Positions 1-9,418 are shown, numbered from the stretch's first letter. The stretch: 64,000 bases of DNA from Pseudomonas brassicacearum subsp. brassicacearum (GCF_008801605.1 NZ_VZPJ01000016.1:62001-126000), one strand, 5' to 3'. Made by a program: numbers and translations. The notes: generated by a model not told the origin, from the sequence alone.

Positions 1-1
1 T

Positions 2-1048
2 CGCGCACCCTACGTGGACGTGGTCTTCGGCCCGCAGACCTTGCACCGCCTGCCGGAGATGATCGACGCCGCGCGCAGCACCAAGCTGCCGCAAGTGGAC
101 GTCTCGTTCCCGGAAATCGAAAAATTCGACCACCTGCCCGAACCGCGCATCGACGGCCCAAGTGCCTACGTGTCGGTGATGGAAGGTTGCAGCAAGTACT
201 GCACGTTCTGCGTGGTGCCCTACACCCGCGGCGAAGAAGTCAGCCGGCCGTTCGACGACGTGATCGCCGAGATCATCCACTTGGCGGAACACGGTGTGCG
301 CGAAGTGACCCTGCTGGGGCAGAACGTCAACGGCTATCGCGGCCTGACCCATGACGGGCGCCTGGCGGACCTCGCCGAACTGATCCGCGTCGTGGCGGCA
401 GTGGATGGCATCGACCGCATCCGCTACACCACGTCTCATCCGCTGGAGTTCTCCGACAGCCTGATCCAGGCCCACGCCGAAGTCCCCGAACTGGTCAAGC
501 ACCTGCACCTGCCGGTGCAATCGGGCTCCGACCGGATCCTTGCGGCCATGAAGCGCAACCACACGGCGCTGGAGTACAAATCCAAGCTGCGCAAGTTGCG
601 CGCGGCAGTGCCGGGGATCTGCATCAGCTCGGACTTTATCGTCGGCTTCCCTGGCGAAACCGAGAAAGATTTCCAGCAGACCATGAAGCTGATCGAAGAC
701 GTGGGTTTCGATTTCTCCTATTCGTTCGTCTACAGCCAGCGCCCTGGCACTCCGGCGGCCGACCTGGCGGACGACACGCCCGAAGAGCTGAAAAAGGAAC
801 GGCTCAACGCCTTGCAACATCGTCTCAACCAGCAAGGTTTCGAGATCAGCCGACAAATGGTCGGCTCCGTCCAGCGGATTCTGGTGACCGATTACTCGAA
901 AAAGGACCCGGGCGAGTTGCAAGGACGGACCGAAAACAACCGCATCGTCAACTTCCGCTGCGACACCCCGGCCCTGATCGGCCAGTTCGCCGACGTGCAC
1001 ATCGACGCCGCGCAACCGCACTCCCTGCGCGGTTCGCTGATCCAGTAA
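2..1048 (+). CDS. miaB: tRNA-2-methylthio-N6-dimethylallyladenosine synthase MiaB (5' end outside window)
   Basis: Radical-SAM methylthiotransferase that adds the 2-methylthio group to i6A37 of tRNAs reading UNN codons. The frame is open from base 2, so the N-terminal Fe-S domain lies mostly outside the window. The first part in view reads RAPYVDVVFGPQT, typical of the end of that domain. The radical-SAM cluster motif EGCSKYCTFC (CxxxCxxC) is at about 190-220, followed by the TIM-barrel core (LLGQNVNGY, HLPVQSGSD, DFIVGFPGET). A C-terminal TRAM-type domain ends with VDIDAAQPHSLRG-like residues. The gene lies upstream of phoH and ybeY, the order usual in gammaproteobacteria. The first GTG in frame at 14 is not the real start. 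Confidence 0.96.
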   Translation, partial: RAPYVDVVFGPQTLHRLPEMIDAARSTKLPQVDVSFPEIEKFDHLPEPRIDGPSAYVSVMEGCSKYCTFCVVPYTRGEEVSRPFDDVIAEIIHLAEHGVREVTLLGQNVNGYRGLTHDGRLADLAELIRVVAAVDGIDRIRYTTSHPLEFSDSLIQAHAEVPELVKHLHLPVQSGSDRILAAMKRNHTALEYKSKLRKLRAAVPGICISSDFIVGFPGETEKDFQQTMKLIEDVGFDFSYSFVYSQRPGTPAADLADDTPEELKKERLNALQHRLNQQGFEISRQMVGSVQRILVTDYSKKDPGELQGRTENNRIVNFRCDTPALIGQFADVHIDAAQPHSLRGSLIQ

Positions 1049-1084
1049 CCTGCTAAAAAACACTATTGTCTGTGCAAGCAAGAC

Positions 1085-1174
1085 CTGTGGGAGCAAGGCT
1101 TGCCCGCGATAGAAGCACCGCAATCTCACTGAAGACCGCGGAGCCTTGATCGCGGGCAAGCCTTGCTCCCACAA
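1085..1174. repeat. REP-type inverted pair
   Basis: Two arms of the abundant Pseudomonas element with core GTGGGAGCAAGGCTTGC: one forward at about 1085-1112, its inverse at 1149-1173. They can fold into one long hairpin between miaB and phoH. The element also shows that the long open frame starting at 1146 is not coding from that point. Confidence 0.85.
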
Positions 1175-1286
1175 TGGGTTGTGCCAACCCTGTGATCAGA
1201 TTCGCCTGTTTAAGAGCTTTCGCACCCAGCCTACTGGCGTTATCCTTGATTTCACCTTAATTGCCCCCGGGCGGCTAAAAACGACC

Positions 1287-2297
1287 TTGAACGCACCCAT
1301 CGAACCACATCGCTTTATTCTCGAGCCCTTTGAGGCTCGCCGCTTCGCCAATCTGTGCGGGCAATTCGACGAGCACCTGCGCTTGATCGAACAGCGCCTG
1401 GCCATCGAGATCCGCAACCGCGGAAACCAGTTCGAACTGATCGGCGAACCCAAGCACACCACCTCCGCGGAAAACCTGCTGCGCCGTCTCTACCGGGAAA
1501 CCAAGGGGAGCGAGCTGTCGCCGGATACGGTCCACCTGTTCCTGCAGGAGTCGGCTGTCGAAGAACTCGACAACCACGCCCCGTCGGAACCGGCCGTGGC
1601 CCTGCGCACGAAAAAAGGCATGATTCGCCCTCGCGGCTTGAATCAGCAGCGCTACGTGAAGGAAATCCTGGGCAACGACATCAACTTCGGCATCGGCCCA
1701 GCCGGTACCGGCAAGACCTACCTGGCCGTGGCCTGCGCCGTCGATGCGCTGGAACGTGAACAGGTGCGGCGCATCCTGCTGGTGCGACCGGCGGTCGAAG
1801 CGGGCGAAAAACTCGGTTTCCTGCCCGGCGACCTGGCCCAGAAGATCGACCCGTACCTGCGCCCGCTCTATGACGCGCTGTATGAAATGCTCGGCTTCGA
1901 ATATGTCGCCAAGCTGATCGAGCGCCAGGTCATCGAGGTCGCGCCACTGGCCTACATGCGTGGTCGGACGCTGAACAACAGCTTCATCATCCTCGACGAA
2001 AGCCAGAACACCACGGTCGAGCAGATGAAAATGTTCCTGACCCGGATCGGCTTCGGCTCCACCGCCGTCATCACCGGGGACATCACCCAGGTCGACCTGC
2101 CCCGTGGCACCAAGTCCGGGCTGAACCATGTGATCCAGGTCCTCAAGGACGTGCCGGGCATCAGCTTCACGCACTTCATGCCCAAGGACGTCGTGCGCCA
2201 TCCGTTGGTGCAACGCATTGTCGAAGCCTACGAGCGTTTCGAGAATCGCGCCGATGAAGACTCGGCCGAAAGCAAAGGCAATCGCCACAATGCTTGA
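1287..2297 (+). CDS. ybeZ: PhoH-like ATPase (YbeZ family)
   Basis: P-loop NTPase of the PhoH family, 336 residues. The Walker A motif GPAGTGKT and the Walker B segment FIILDESQN are both present, with the family motif ITGDITQVDLP towards the C-terminus. The best start is TTG at 1287, giving LNAPIEPHRFILEPFE; the frame is open back to 1146 but crosses a REP element. The stop overlaps the ybeY start by 8 bases, so the two are translationally linked. PhoH-like proteins beside YbeY are thought to act on RNA or ribosomes; the biochemical role is not settled. TTG start confidence is moderate because no strong Shine-Dalgarno is visible. Confidence 0.93.
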   Translation: MNAPIEPHRFILEPFEARRFANLCGQFDEHLRLIEQRLAIEIRNRGNQFELIGEPKHTTSAENLLRRLYRETKGSELSPDTVHLFLQESAVEELDNHAPSEPAVALRTKKGMIRPRGLNQQRYVKEILGNDINFGIGPAGTGKTYLAVACAVDALEREQVRRILLVRPAVEAGEKLGFLPGDLAQKIDPYLRPLYDALYEMLGFEYVAKLIERQVIEVAPLAYMRGRTLNNSFIILDESQNTTVEQMKMFLTRIGFGSTAVITGDITQVDLPRGTKSGLNHVIQVLKDVPGISFTHFMPKDVVRHPLVQRIVEAYERFENRADEDSAESKGNRHNA

Positions 2298-2748
2298 ACT
2301 CGACCTGCAAGTGGCGTGCGAACACGCCGCCCCCAGCGAAGCCCAGTTCCGCCAATGGTGCGAACTGGCCCTGCGCCAGCGCAGTGCCGACTCGGAGCTG
2401 ACGATCCGCCTGGTGGACGAACCCGAAGGCCGTGAACTGAACCACACCTGGCGGCAGAAAGACTACGCCACCAACGTGCTGTCGTTCCCCGCCGATGTGC
2501 CTGACGAACTGCTCGACATCCCACTGCTGGGCGACCTGGTGATCTGCGTCCCGGTGGTGGAGCGTGAAGCGGCGGAACAAGACAAGACCCCTGAGGCCCA
2601 CTGGGCCCATCTGGTGATTCACGGCTGCTTGCATCTACTGGGTTACGACCATATAGAAGATGACGAAGCCGAAGAAATGGAAGCACTGGAACGAACGTTG
2701 CTTGCAGAGCTGGGTCATCCCGACCCCTACGCCGGCGACGAACACTGA
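2290..2748 (+). CDS. ybeY: Endoribonuclease / rRNA maturation factor YbeY
   Basis: Zinc-dependent single-strand endoribonuclease of the UPF0054 family, involved in 16S rRNA 3' end maturation and 70S quality control. The 152-residue product has the metal-binding signature HGCLHLLGYDH (H-x3-H-x5-H) near the C-terminus, followed by an acidic stretch EDDEAEEME. The internal motif NVLSFP is also typical of the family. The start ATG at 2290 overlaps the last 8 bases of the PhoH gene; the longer open frame to 2218 lies inside phoH. It precedes corC by 40 bases. Confidence 0.97.
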   Translation: MLELDLQVACEHAAPSEAQFRQWCELALRQRSADSELTIRLVDEPEGRELNHTWRQKDYATNVLSFPADVPDELLDIPLLGDLVICVPVVEREAAEQDKTPEAHWAHLVIHGCLHLLGYDHIEDDEAEEMEALERTLLAELGHPDPYAGDEH

Positions 2749-2788
2749 TACATCAACCTGTAACGACAAAGGATTCAGAGTAATCGCT

Positions 2789-3628
2789 ATGAGCGAAGAT
2801 CGATCGAGCAACGGGCAGAAGTCATGGCTGGGCAAGCTCACCCAGGCTTTTGCCCATGAGCCGAAAAACCGCCAGGAGCTGCTGGAGCTGCTGCGCGATG
2901 CACACCAGAACAAACTGCTGGACAGCGAAGCGCTGGCCATTGTCGAAGGCGCCATCCAGGTCGCTGACCTGCAGGTCCGGGACATCATGGTCCCGCGCTC
3001 GCAGATGGTCAGCATCAAGGCGACCCAGACCCCTCGCGAATTTTTGCCCGCCGTGGTCGACTCCGCTCACTCGCGCTATCCGGTCGTCGGCGAAAGCCAT
3101 GACGACGTCATGGGCGTGCTGCTGGCCAAGGACCTGCTGCCGCTGATCCTTCAGGAGAACGGCGACAGCTTCAACATCAAGGACCTGTTGCGCCCGGCCA
3201 CCTTCGTGCCCGAGTCCAAGCGCCTGAACGTGCTGCTGCGTGAATTCCGCGCCAACCACAACCACATGGCCATCGTCATTGACGAATACGGCGGCGTGGC
3301 CGGCCTGGTCACCATCGAAGACGTGCTCGAGCAGATCGTCGGCGACATCGAGGACGAGCACGACGTCGAGGAAGACAGCTACATCAAGCCCCTGCCCAGC
3401 GGCGACTTCCTGATCAAGGCCCTGACGCCGATCGAGAACTTCAACGAATTCTTCGACAGCCAATTCTCCGACGATGAGTTCGACACCGTCGGCGGCCTGG
3501 TGATGAGTGCTTTCGGGCACCTGCCCAAGCGCAACGAAACCACGGAAATCGGCTCCTGGCGCTTCCGCATCCTGAATGCCGACAGCCGTCGGATTCACTT
3601 GCTGCGCCTTTCGCCCATTGGCCGATAA
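2789..3628 (+). CDS. corC: CorC/YbeX CBS-domain protein (Mg2+/Co2+ efflux family)
   Basis: A 279-residue cytosolic protein with two CBS domains (about residues 65-190, e.g. VRDIMVPRSQM and IVIDEYGGVAGLVTIEDVLEQIVG). A CorC_HlyC C-terminal domain follows (about 200-275, containing DEFDTVGGLVM). In E. coli it is linked to magnesium/cobalt efflux with CorA; recent work ties YbeX to ribosome metabolism, which fits its place between ybeY and lnt. The ATG at 2789 gives MSEDRSSNGQKSWLGKL, the usual start; the open frame to 2660 runs through ybeY. lnt begins 27 bases downstream. Confidence 0.95.
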   Translation: MSEDRSSNGQKSWLGKLTQAFAHEPKNRQELLELLRDAHQNKLLDSEALAIVEGAIQVADLQVRDIMVPRSQMVSIKATQTPREFLPAVVDSAHSRYPVVGESHDDVMGVLLAKDLLPLILQENGDSFNIKDLLRPATFVPESKRLNVLLREFRANHNHMAIVIDEYGGVAGLVTIEDVLEQIVGDIEDEHDVEEDSYIKPLPSGDFLIKALTPIENFNEFFDSQFSDDEFDTVGGLVMSAFGHLPKRNETTEIGSWRFRILNADSRRIHLLRLSPIGR

Positions 3629-3655
3629 CCCCTGCGAGACCCGCTAAGGACAAAA

Positions 3656-5179
3656 ATGCGCTGGATAACCCGCCCCGGCTGGCCCGGTAACCTGCTGGCC
3701 ATGGCGGCCGGTGCGATCACCACCCTGGCCCTGGCGCCGTTCGACCTCTGGCCGCTGGCATTGCTGGCGGTCGGTTTGTTCTACGCCGGGCTGCGCGAAC
3801 TCTCGCCACGCCAGGCCCTGGGCCGAGGCTGGTGTTTCGGTTTTGGCCTGTTTGGTGCCGGCACCAGTTGGATCTACGTCAGCATCCATAACTTCGGCGG
3901 CGCCTCGGTGCTGCTCGCCGGGTTGTTGATGCTGCTGTTCATCGCCGCCATCGCCTGGTTCTTCGCCCTGCCCGCCTGGCTCTGGGCGCGCTGGCTGCGC
4001 CGCAACGAAGCGCCGTTGGCCGATGCCCTGGCGTTCGCCGCCCTGTGGTTGGGCCAGGAAGCCTTCCGCGGCTGGTTCCTCACCGGGTTCCCCTGGCTGT
4101 ATTCCGGTTACAGCCAGCTCAACGGCCCGCTGGCCGGCCTCGCGCCGCTGGGCGGAATGTGGCTGATTTCCTTCACCCTGGCCTTGACCGCCGCGCTGCT
4201 ATACAACGCGCCCCGGTTGATCCGCACCGGGCGCAAAGGCTTTATCGCCGCGGGCGTGGTGCTGCTGATCGGCCCATGGGTGGCCGGCCTGGCCCTCAAG
4301 GGCCATGCCTGGACCAGCCCTTCGGGCGCCCCGCTGAGCGTCGCGGCGATCCAGGGCAACATCGAACAAAGCATGAAGTGGGACCCCGAGCAGCTCAACG
4401 CGCAGTTGGCGCTGTACCGTGACATGAGCTTTGCCTCCAAGCGCGTCGACCTGTTGATCTGGCCGGAAACCGCGGTACCGGTGCTCAAGGAATCTGCCCA
4501 GGGTTACCTGGACATGATGGGCAGCTTCGCCGCCGAGCGGCATTCGGCGTTGATTACCGGTGTGCCGATTCGCCAACTGGTACATCGCGAGAAGCGCTAC
4601 TTCAACGGCATCACCGTGACCGGCGAGGGCGACGGTACCTACCTGAAGCAAAAACTCGTGCCATTTGGCGAATACGTGCCGCTACAGGACATCCTGCGTG
4701 GCCTGATCGCCTTCTTCGACCTGCCCATGTCGGACTTTGCCCGGGGCCCGGCCGACCAGCCGTTGCTGCAAGCCAAGGGTTACCAGATCGCGCCGTTCAT
4801 CTGCTATGAAGTGGTCTACCCGGAATTTGCCGCCAGCTTGTCAGCGCGCAGCGACCTGCTGCTGACCATCAGCAACGACACCTGGTTCGGCACCTCGATC
4901 GGCCCGCTGCAACACCTGCAAATGGCCCAGATGCGCGCCCTGGAAGCCGGCCGCTGGATGATCCGCGCCACCAACAACGGCGTGACCGGGCTGATCAACC
5001 CCTTCGGCCAGATCACCGCACAGATCCCGCAATTCGAGCGCGGCATCCTCTACGGCGAAGTGGTGCCGATGCACGACCTGACGCCTTACCTGCAATGGCG
5101 CTCATGGCCGCTGATCATCTTGTGCATGTTGCTGTTGGGCTGGGCGTTGATGACGAGCCGGATGGCCAGGACGGTTTAA
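3656..5179 (+). CDS. lnt: Apolipoprotein N-acyltransferase Lnt
   Basis: Inner-membrane enzyme that adds the third acyl chain to the N-terminal cysteine of lipoproteins. Length is 507 residues, as usual. The N-terminal half has several membrane segments (about residues 10-210) and the C-terminal half is a periplasmic nitrilase domain. The catalytic Glu is in IWPETAVP, the Lys in LKQKLVPFGEYVP and the Cys in APFICYEVVYPEF. A last membrane helix follows (WPLIILCMLLLGWALM). ATG at 3656 has AAGGA 5-9 bases upstream. It closes the miaB-to-lnt rightward gene run. Confidence 0.97.
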   Translation: MRWITRPGWPGNLLAMAAGAITTLALAPFDLWPLALLAVGLFYAGLRELSPRQALGRGWCFGFGLFGAGTSWIYVSIHNFGGASVLLAGLLMLLFIAAIAWFFALPAWLWARWLRRNEAPLADALAFAALWLGQEAFRGWFLTGFPWLYSGYSQLNGPLAGLAPLGGMWLISFTLALTAALLYNAPRLIRTGRKGFIAAGVVLLIGPWVAGLALKGHAWTSPSGAPLSVAAIQGNIEQSMKWDPEQLNAQLALYRDMSFASKRVDLLIWPETAVPVLKESAQGYLDMMGSFAAERHSALITGVPIRQLVHREKRYFNGITVTGEGDGTYLKQKLVPFGEYVPLQDILRGLIAFFDLPMSDFARGPADQPLLQAKGYQIAPFICYEVVYPEFAASLSARSDLLLTISNDTWFGTSIGPLQHLQMAQMRALEAGRWMIRATNNGVTGLINPFGQITAQIPQFERGILYGEVVPMHDLTPYLQWRSWPLIILCMLLLGWALMTSRMARTV

Positions 5180-5183
5180 GGTT

Positions 5184-5312
5184 GATCGTTCCCACGCTCC
5201 GCGTGGGAATGCAGCCTGTGACGCTCCGCGTCACATTGGCAGCAGACGCCAGCCCGATTTGGGACGCAGAGCGTCCCTTGAGGCATTCCCACGCAGGAGC
5301 GTGGGAATGATC
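5184..5312. repeat. Palindromic repeat, GATCGTTCCCACGC family
   Basis: Imperfect palindrome starting GATCGTTCCCACGCTCCG and ending with its near inverse. It belongs to the same family as the repeats at 36112, 40137 and 59470. It fills the gap between the convergent lnt and YdcF-type genes and may act as a bidirectional stop or simply be parasitic. Confidence 0.85.
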
Positions 5313-5322
5313 CGGTAACACC

Positions 5323-6084
5323 TCAGCGGTAAAACAACCAATACCCCACCAGCCCCGCCGCCTCATTCATCAACTGCCCGGATTGCCAGATCGACTTGAA
5401 CTCCGGCATCCAGCCGCCCAACGGTCGGGCATTGTCCTGCCCCAGGAAACCCACCGGCGCCGGCACCACTTCAAACCCCGCGCGTTCGAAACTCCAGACC
5501 GACCGCGGCATGTGCCAGGCCTGGGTGATCACCACGACCCGCTTGATGCCTTCCGGCAACAGGATCTCGGCGCTCATCTGGGCGTTTTCCCAAGTGGTGC
5601 GGCTACGTCCTTCCTGCCAGCGCACGTTGACGCCGAAATCATCCAGCATCGAGTCGGCCATCAACTTGGCCTCGCTGGGTGGGGTGCCGTAGTGCAAGCC
5701 GCCGGTGGTCAGCACGGGCAAGCCCGACGCCTTGGCCAGCCGCGCCGCATAACGCTGGCGCTCCAGGCCGACACCGGTGGGCTGGTCGGCGCCCCAGGCC
5801 AGGTCGCCGCGCTCGCGACCGGATCCCAGCAGCACGATGGCGTCGGCACGCTGGGCCAGGGTTGCCCATTCACTGCGCAGCAGCGGCGGCTCACGCTCCA
5901 ATGCCTTGGCGCTCCACTGCACCACCACCGGCAGGCTCATCAACCAGAAACCGCCCAGGCCCACGGCGAAACACAGCCGGGCCAGGCGCGGCCGAGAATG
6001 GCGCCACCACCAGGCGAGCGCCAACAGCAGCAAAAGAATGCCGGGCGGCAATAGAAGTTGTTTGATGAAATAGCGAAACGGCAT
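5323..6084 (-). CDS. YdcF/ElyC/SanA family membrane protein (DUF218)
   Basis: A 253-residue protein with two N-terminal membrane helices (PPGILLLLLALAWWW, then CFAVGLGGFWLMSLPVVVQW) and a DUF218 domain (about 75-240) carrying VLLGSGRE, LTTGG and VVITQAWHMPRS. ElyC of E. coli, the nearest characterised relative, affects peptidoglycan precursor lipid metabolism and envelope stress. The start is ATG at 6084, with GGAG seven bases before it; that GGAG sits in a perfect 9-bp hairpin (6085-6106). Exact substrate unknown. Confidence 0.85.
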   Translation of the reverse strand: MPFRYFIKQLLLPPGILLLLLALAWWWRHSRPRLARLCFAVGLGGFWLMSLPVVVQWSAKALEREPPLLRSEWATLAQRADAIVLLGSGRERGDLAWGADQPTGVGLERQRYAARLAKASGLPVLTTGGLHYGTPPSEAKLMADSMLDDFGVNVRWQEGRSRTTWENAQMSAEILLPEGIKRVVVITQAWHMPRSVWSFERAGFEVVPAPVGFLGQDNARPLGGWMPEFKSIWQSGQLMNEAAGLVGYWLFYR

Positions 6085-6106
6085 CGGGCATCTCCATAGA
6101 TGCCCG
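6085..6106 (-). promoter_or_regulatory. Hairpin enclosing the ribosome binding site of the DUF218 gene
   Basis: Perfect 9-bp inverted repeat (CGGGCATCT and AGATGCCCG around a 4-base loop) directly against the start codon at 6084. In the mRNA the GGAG Shine-Dalgarno spans the loop and the 3' arm, so the fold would mask it. Function is inferred from position only. Confidence 0.5.
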
Positions 6107-6187
6107 AAGCCTAAGTGGGTTGACGCAAAGCGACAACAGATTCGAAAAAGCCTTGAACCAAAAAAAGCGACACGCGTGAATCCGGCT

Positions 6188-6508
6188 TTACTTGAACTGC
6201 AGCGACCGGATCCTTACAGCATCCTTATCAGGCGTCCGGTCCTTGAGCCACACAACCTTGGCCGAACGGGGCGTATCGAGACGCTTGAGTACCTGGGCCT
6301 CACTGGTGGAGGTTTGATGTCCGACCTGTTCGAGGTAAGCCTCGACCAGTTCGAACTCCGCGGGGCTCAAGCCTCGCAGTTCCAGCTCTACCGGGCGTTC
6401 ATCACGCAAGCGACCGGCGGTTCTTGCAGCGTCCAGGGCCACCCCGAGACGATCGATCAGTTTTTCGTACAACTCAGGTGTAGCGACTTTTCGTTGTGAT
6501 TCAACCAT
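6188..6508 (-). CDS. Conserved hypothetical protein, 106 residues
   Basis: Small soluble, charged and mostly helical protein without signal peptide or membrane segment. The sequence ELRGLSPAEFELVEAYLEQVG in the middle looks like a helix-turn-helix-sized unit; I do not recognise a characterised family. ATG at 6508 follows a strong Shine-Dalgarno (GAGGTGAGGG). It shares the strand of the DUF218 gene about 100 bases downstream and diverges from leuS. The 303 bases between it and leuS hold no gene I can support; a possible -10 (TATGCT) for leuS lies at 6683-6688. Confidence 0.7.
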   Translation of the reverse strand: MVESQRKVATPELYEKLIDRLGVALDAARTAGRLRDERPVELELRGLSPAEFELVEAYLEQVGHQTSTSEAQVLKRLDTPRSAKVVWLKDRTPDKDAVRIRSLQFK

Positions 6509-6811
6509 CCCTCACCTCATTGAAGATAAGACTCACTCCCCATTGAGAAGCTTAGCTTCGCTGGGCAAACCGGCTGGGCGCCGCGACCAACGGCCCTGAA
6601 CACGGGTCATCGCCGATGATCGGCAGTGGCTCGGCGGTGGTTCGGCAGCAATCAGGGTTTCCCTCGGCAGAGCGCGGTCATGTATGCTACGGCGCTTCCT
6701 GTAACTCCACTTCCAGCTTGGCTGGGCATCGAAAACGCCGCATTCGGCGTCGTCTGCGTCCAGCATGGCAACGAAGAGGATTGGGCCACCCCATTCAGTA
6801 CAAAAGTAGCC

Positions 6812-9418
6812 ATGCACGAACACTACCAGCCCCGTGAAATCGAAGCCGCCGCCCAGTCGTTCTGGGACGAGCAAAAGTCCTTTGAAGTCAGTGAACAGCC
6901 AGGCAAGGAGACGTACTACTGCCTGTCGATGTTCCCTTACCCCAGCGGCAAGCTACACATGGGGCACGTGCGCAACTACACCATCGGCGACGTGATCTCC
7001 CGCTACCAGCGCATGCAAGGCAAGAACGTCCTGCAACCCATGGGTTGGGACGCCTTCGGCATGCCGGCGGAAAACGCCGCGATGAAGAACAACGTGGCCC
7101 CCGCCAAGTGGACCTACGAAAACATCGCCTACATGAAAACCCAGCTGCGCAGCCTGGGCCTGGCGGTGGATTGGTCCCGCGAGGTCACCACCTGCAAGCC
7201 CGACTACTACCGCTGGGAACAATGGCTGTTCACCCGCCTGTTCGAAAAAGGCGTGATCTACCGCAAGAACGGCACCGTGAACTGGGACCCGGTGGACCAG
7301 ACCGTACTGGCCAACGAGCAAGTGATCGACGGTCGCGGCTGGCGCTCCGGCGCGCTGATCGAAAAGCGCGAGATCCCGATGTACTACTTCAAGATCACCG
7401 CCTACGCGGATGAACTCCTGGAGAGTCTCGACGAACTGACCGGTTGGCCCGAGCAGGTCAAGACCATGCAGCGCAACTGGATCGGCAAGTCCCGGGGCAT
7501 GGAAGTGCAGTTCCCGTACGACGTCGCCTCCATTGGCGAAGCCGGCACCCTGAAAGTCTTCACCACCCGCCCGGACACCCTGATGGGCGCCACGTATGTG
7601 GCCGTGGCCGCCGAGCATCCGCTGGCCACCCTGGCGGCACGGAACAACCCTGAGCTGCAGGCGTTCATCGCCGAATGCAAGGGCGGCAGCGTCGCCGAAG
7701 CCGATGTCGCCACTCAAGAGAAGAAAGGCCTGCCGACTTCGTTGTTCGTCGAGCACCCGCTCACCGGCGAGAAACTGCCGGTGTGGGTCGCCAACTACGT
7801 GCTGATGCACTACGGCGACGGCGCTGTCATGGCGGTGCCGGCCCACGACGAGCGCGATTTCGAATTCGCCCACAAGTACAACCTGCCGGTCAAAGCTGTC
7901 GTGCGCACCAGCGCCGGCGACCAGACCCCCGAACCTTGGCAGGACGCCTACGGCGAACACGGCGAGCTGATCAACTCCGGTGAGTTCAACGGCCTGGATT
8001 TCCCTGGCGCGTTCGATGCCATCGAAGTCGCCCTGATCAAGAAGAACCTCGGCGCCTCGCGCACCCAGTTCCGCCTGCGGGACTGGGGTATCAGCCGCCA
8101 GCGCTACTGGGGCTGCCCGATCCCGATCGTGCATTGCGATACCTGCGGCGACGTACCGGTGCCGGAAGATCAACTGCCCGTGGTCCTGCCGGAAGACGTC
8201 GTACCCGACGGCGCCGGTTCGCCCCTGGCGCGCATGCCCGAGTTCTATGAGTGCAGCTGCCCGAAATGCGGCGCACCGGCCAAGCGTGAAACCGACACCA
8301 TGGACACCTTCGTCGAGTCGTCCTGGTACTACGCGCGCTACGCCTCGCCGCACTATCAAGGCGGCCTGGTGGAAAAATCCGCGGCTGACCACTGGTTGCC
8401 AGTGGACCAGTACATCGGTGGCATCGAACACGCCATTCTTCACCTGCTCTACGCACGTTTCTTCCACAAGCTGATGCGTGACGAAGGCCTGGTGAGTTCC
8501 AACGAGCCGTTCAAGAACCTGCTGACCCAAGGCATGGTGATCGCCGAGACTTACTATCGTCGCGAAGCCAACGGCGCCTACACCTGGTTCAACCCGAGCG
8601 ACGTCGAACTCGAACGCGACAGCAAGGCCAAGGTCATCAGCGCCAAGCTGATCGCCGACGGCCTGCCGGTGGAAATCGGCGGCACCGAGAAAATGGCCAA
8701 GTCGAAGAACAACGGCGTCGACCCACAGTCGATGATCGACCAGTTCGGCGCAGACACCTGCCGCCTGTTCATGATGTTCGCCTCGCCACCTGACATGAGC
8801 GCAGAGTGGTCCGATTCCGGCGTCGAGGGTTCGCACCGTTTCCTCAAGCGCGTCTGGCGCCTGGCGCAAGCCCACGTCACCCAGGGCCTGCCGGGGAAAC
8901 TGGACGTCGCCAGCCTGAACGACGAGCAGAAAGCCATTCGCCGCTCGATCCACCTGGCCATCAAGCAAGCCAGCCATGACGTCGGCCAGAACCACAAATT
9001 CAATACCGCCATCGCCCAGGTGATGACGTTGATGAACGTGCTGGAAAAAGCCGCGCAAGGCACCGAACAGGATCGCGCTCTGGTTCACGAAGGCCTGGAA
9101 GCCGTGACGTTGCTGCTCGCGCCGATCACCCCACACATCAGCCACGAGCTGTGGAATCAACTGGGTCACGCCGACCCGGTGATTGACGCACGCTGGCCGG
9201 TGGTGGACGAAACCGCGCTGGTGCAGGACAGCCTGACCCTGGTCATCCAGGTCAACGGCAAGCTGCGCGGCCAGATCGAAATGCCGGCCGCCGCCACTCG
9301 CGAAGAAGTCGAAGCCGCTGCGCGGGCCAACGAAAACGTGCTGCGCTTTGTCGATGGCCTGACGATTCGCAAAGTGATCGTCGTACCCGGCAAACTGGTC
9401 AACATCGTCGCAAGCTAA
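6812..9418 (+). CDS. leuS: Leucine--tRNA ligase
   Basis: Class I aminoacyl-tRNA synthetase, 868 residues, full length. The ATP-binding HIGH-type motif KLHMGH is at residues 47-52. The KMSKS-type motif appears as KMAKSK at about 627-632. The CP1 editing domain lies between them (TTRPDTLMGATYVAVAAEHPL), with the zinc-type insertion CPKCGAP and the anticodon-binding and C-terminal domains after it. ATG at 6812 (MHEHYQPREIEAAAQ) is the family's start; the frame is open upstream to 6626. lptE and holA follow on the same strand. Confidence 0.98.
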   Translation: MHEHYQPREIEAAAQSFWDEQKSFEVSEQPGKETYYCLSMFPYPSGKLHMGHVRNYTIGDVISRYQRMQGKNVLQPMGWDAFGMPAENAAMKNNVAPAKWTYENIAYMKTQLRSLGLAVDWSREVTTCKPDYYRWEQWLFTRLFEKGVIYRKNGTVNWDPVDQTVLANEQVIDGRGWRSGALIEKREIPMYYFKITAYADELLESLDELTGWPEQVKTMQRNWIGKSRGMEVQFPYDVASIGEAGTLKVFTTRPDTLMGATYVAVAAEHPLATLAARNNPELQAFIAECKGGSVAEADVATQEKKGLPTSLFVEHPLTGEKLPVWVANYVLMHYGDGAVMAVPAHDERDFEFAHKYNLPVKAVVRTSAGDQTPEPWQDAYGEHGELINSGEFNGLDFPGAFDAIEVALIKKNLGASRTQFRLRDWGISRQRYWGCPIPIVHCDTCGDVPVPEDQLPVVLPEDVVPDGAGSPLARMPEFYECSCPKCGAPAKRETDTMDTFVESSWYYARYASPHYQGGLVEKSAADHWLPVDQYIGGIEHAILHLLYARFFHKLMRDEGLVSSNEPFKNLLTQGMVIAETYYRREANGAYTWFNPSDVELERDSKAKVISAKLIADGLPVEIGGTEKMAKSKNNGVDPQSMIDQFGADTCRLFMMFASPPDMSAEWSDSGVEGSHRFLKRVWRLAQAHVTQGLPGKLDVASLNDEQKAIRRSIHLAIKQASHDVGQNHKFNTAIAQVMTLMNVLEKAAQGTEQDRALVHEGLEAVTLLLAPITPHISHELWNQLGHADPVIDARWPVVDETALVQDSLTLVIQVNGKLRGQIEMPAAATREEVEAAARANENVLRFVDGLTIRKVIVVPGKLVNIVAS

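Noticed and set aside
1146..1286. N-terminal extension of the PhoH-like gene
   Set aside because: The extra 47 codons begin inside a REP element and are followed by the conserved NAPIEPHRF start region.
1275..2447. 390-residue minus-strand open frame over phoH
   Set aside because: Antisense to PhoH and YbeY, both of which carry clear motifs; composition is Asp/His/Gln-rich as expected for a shadow frame.
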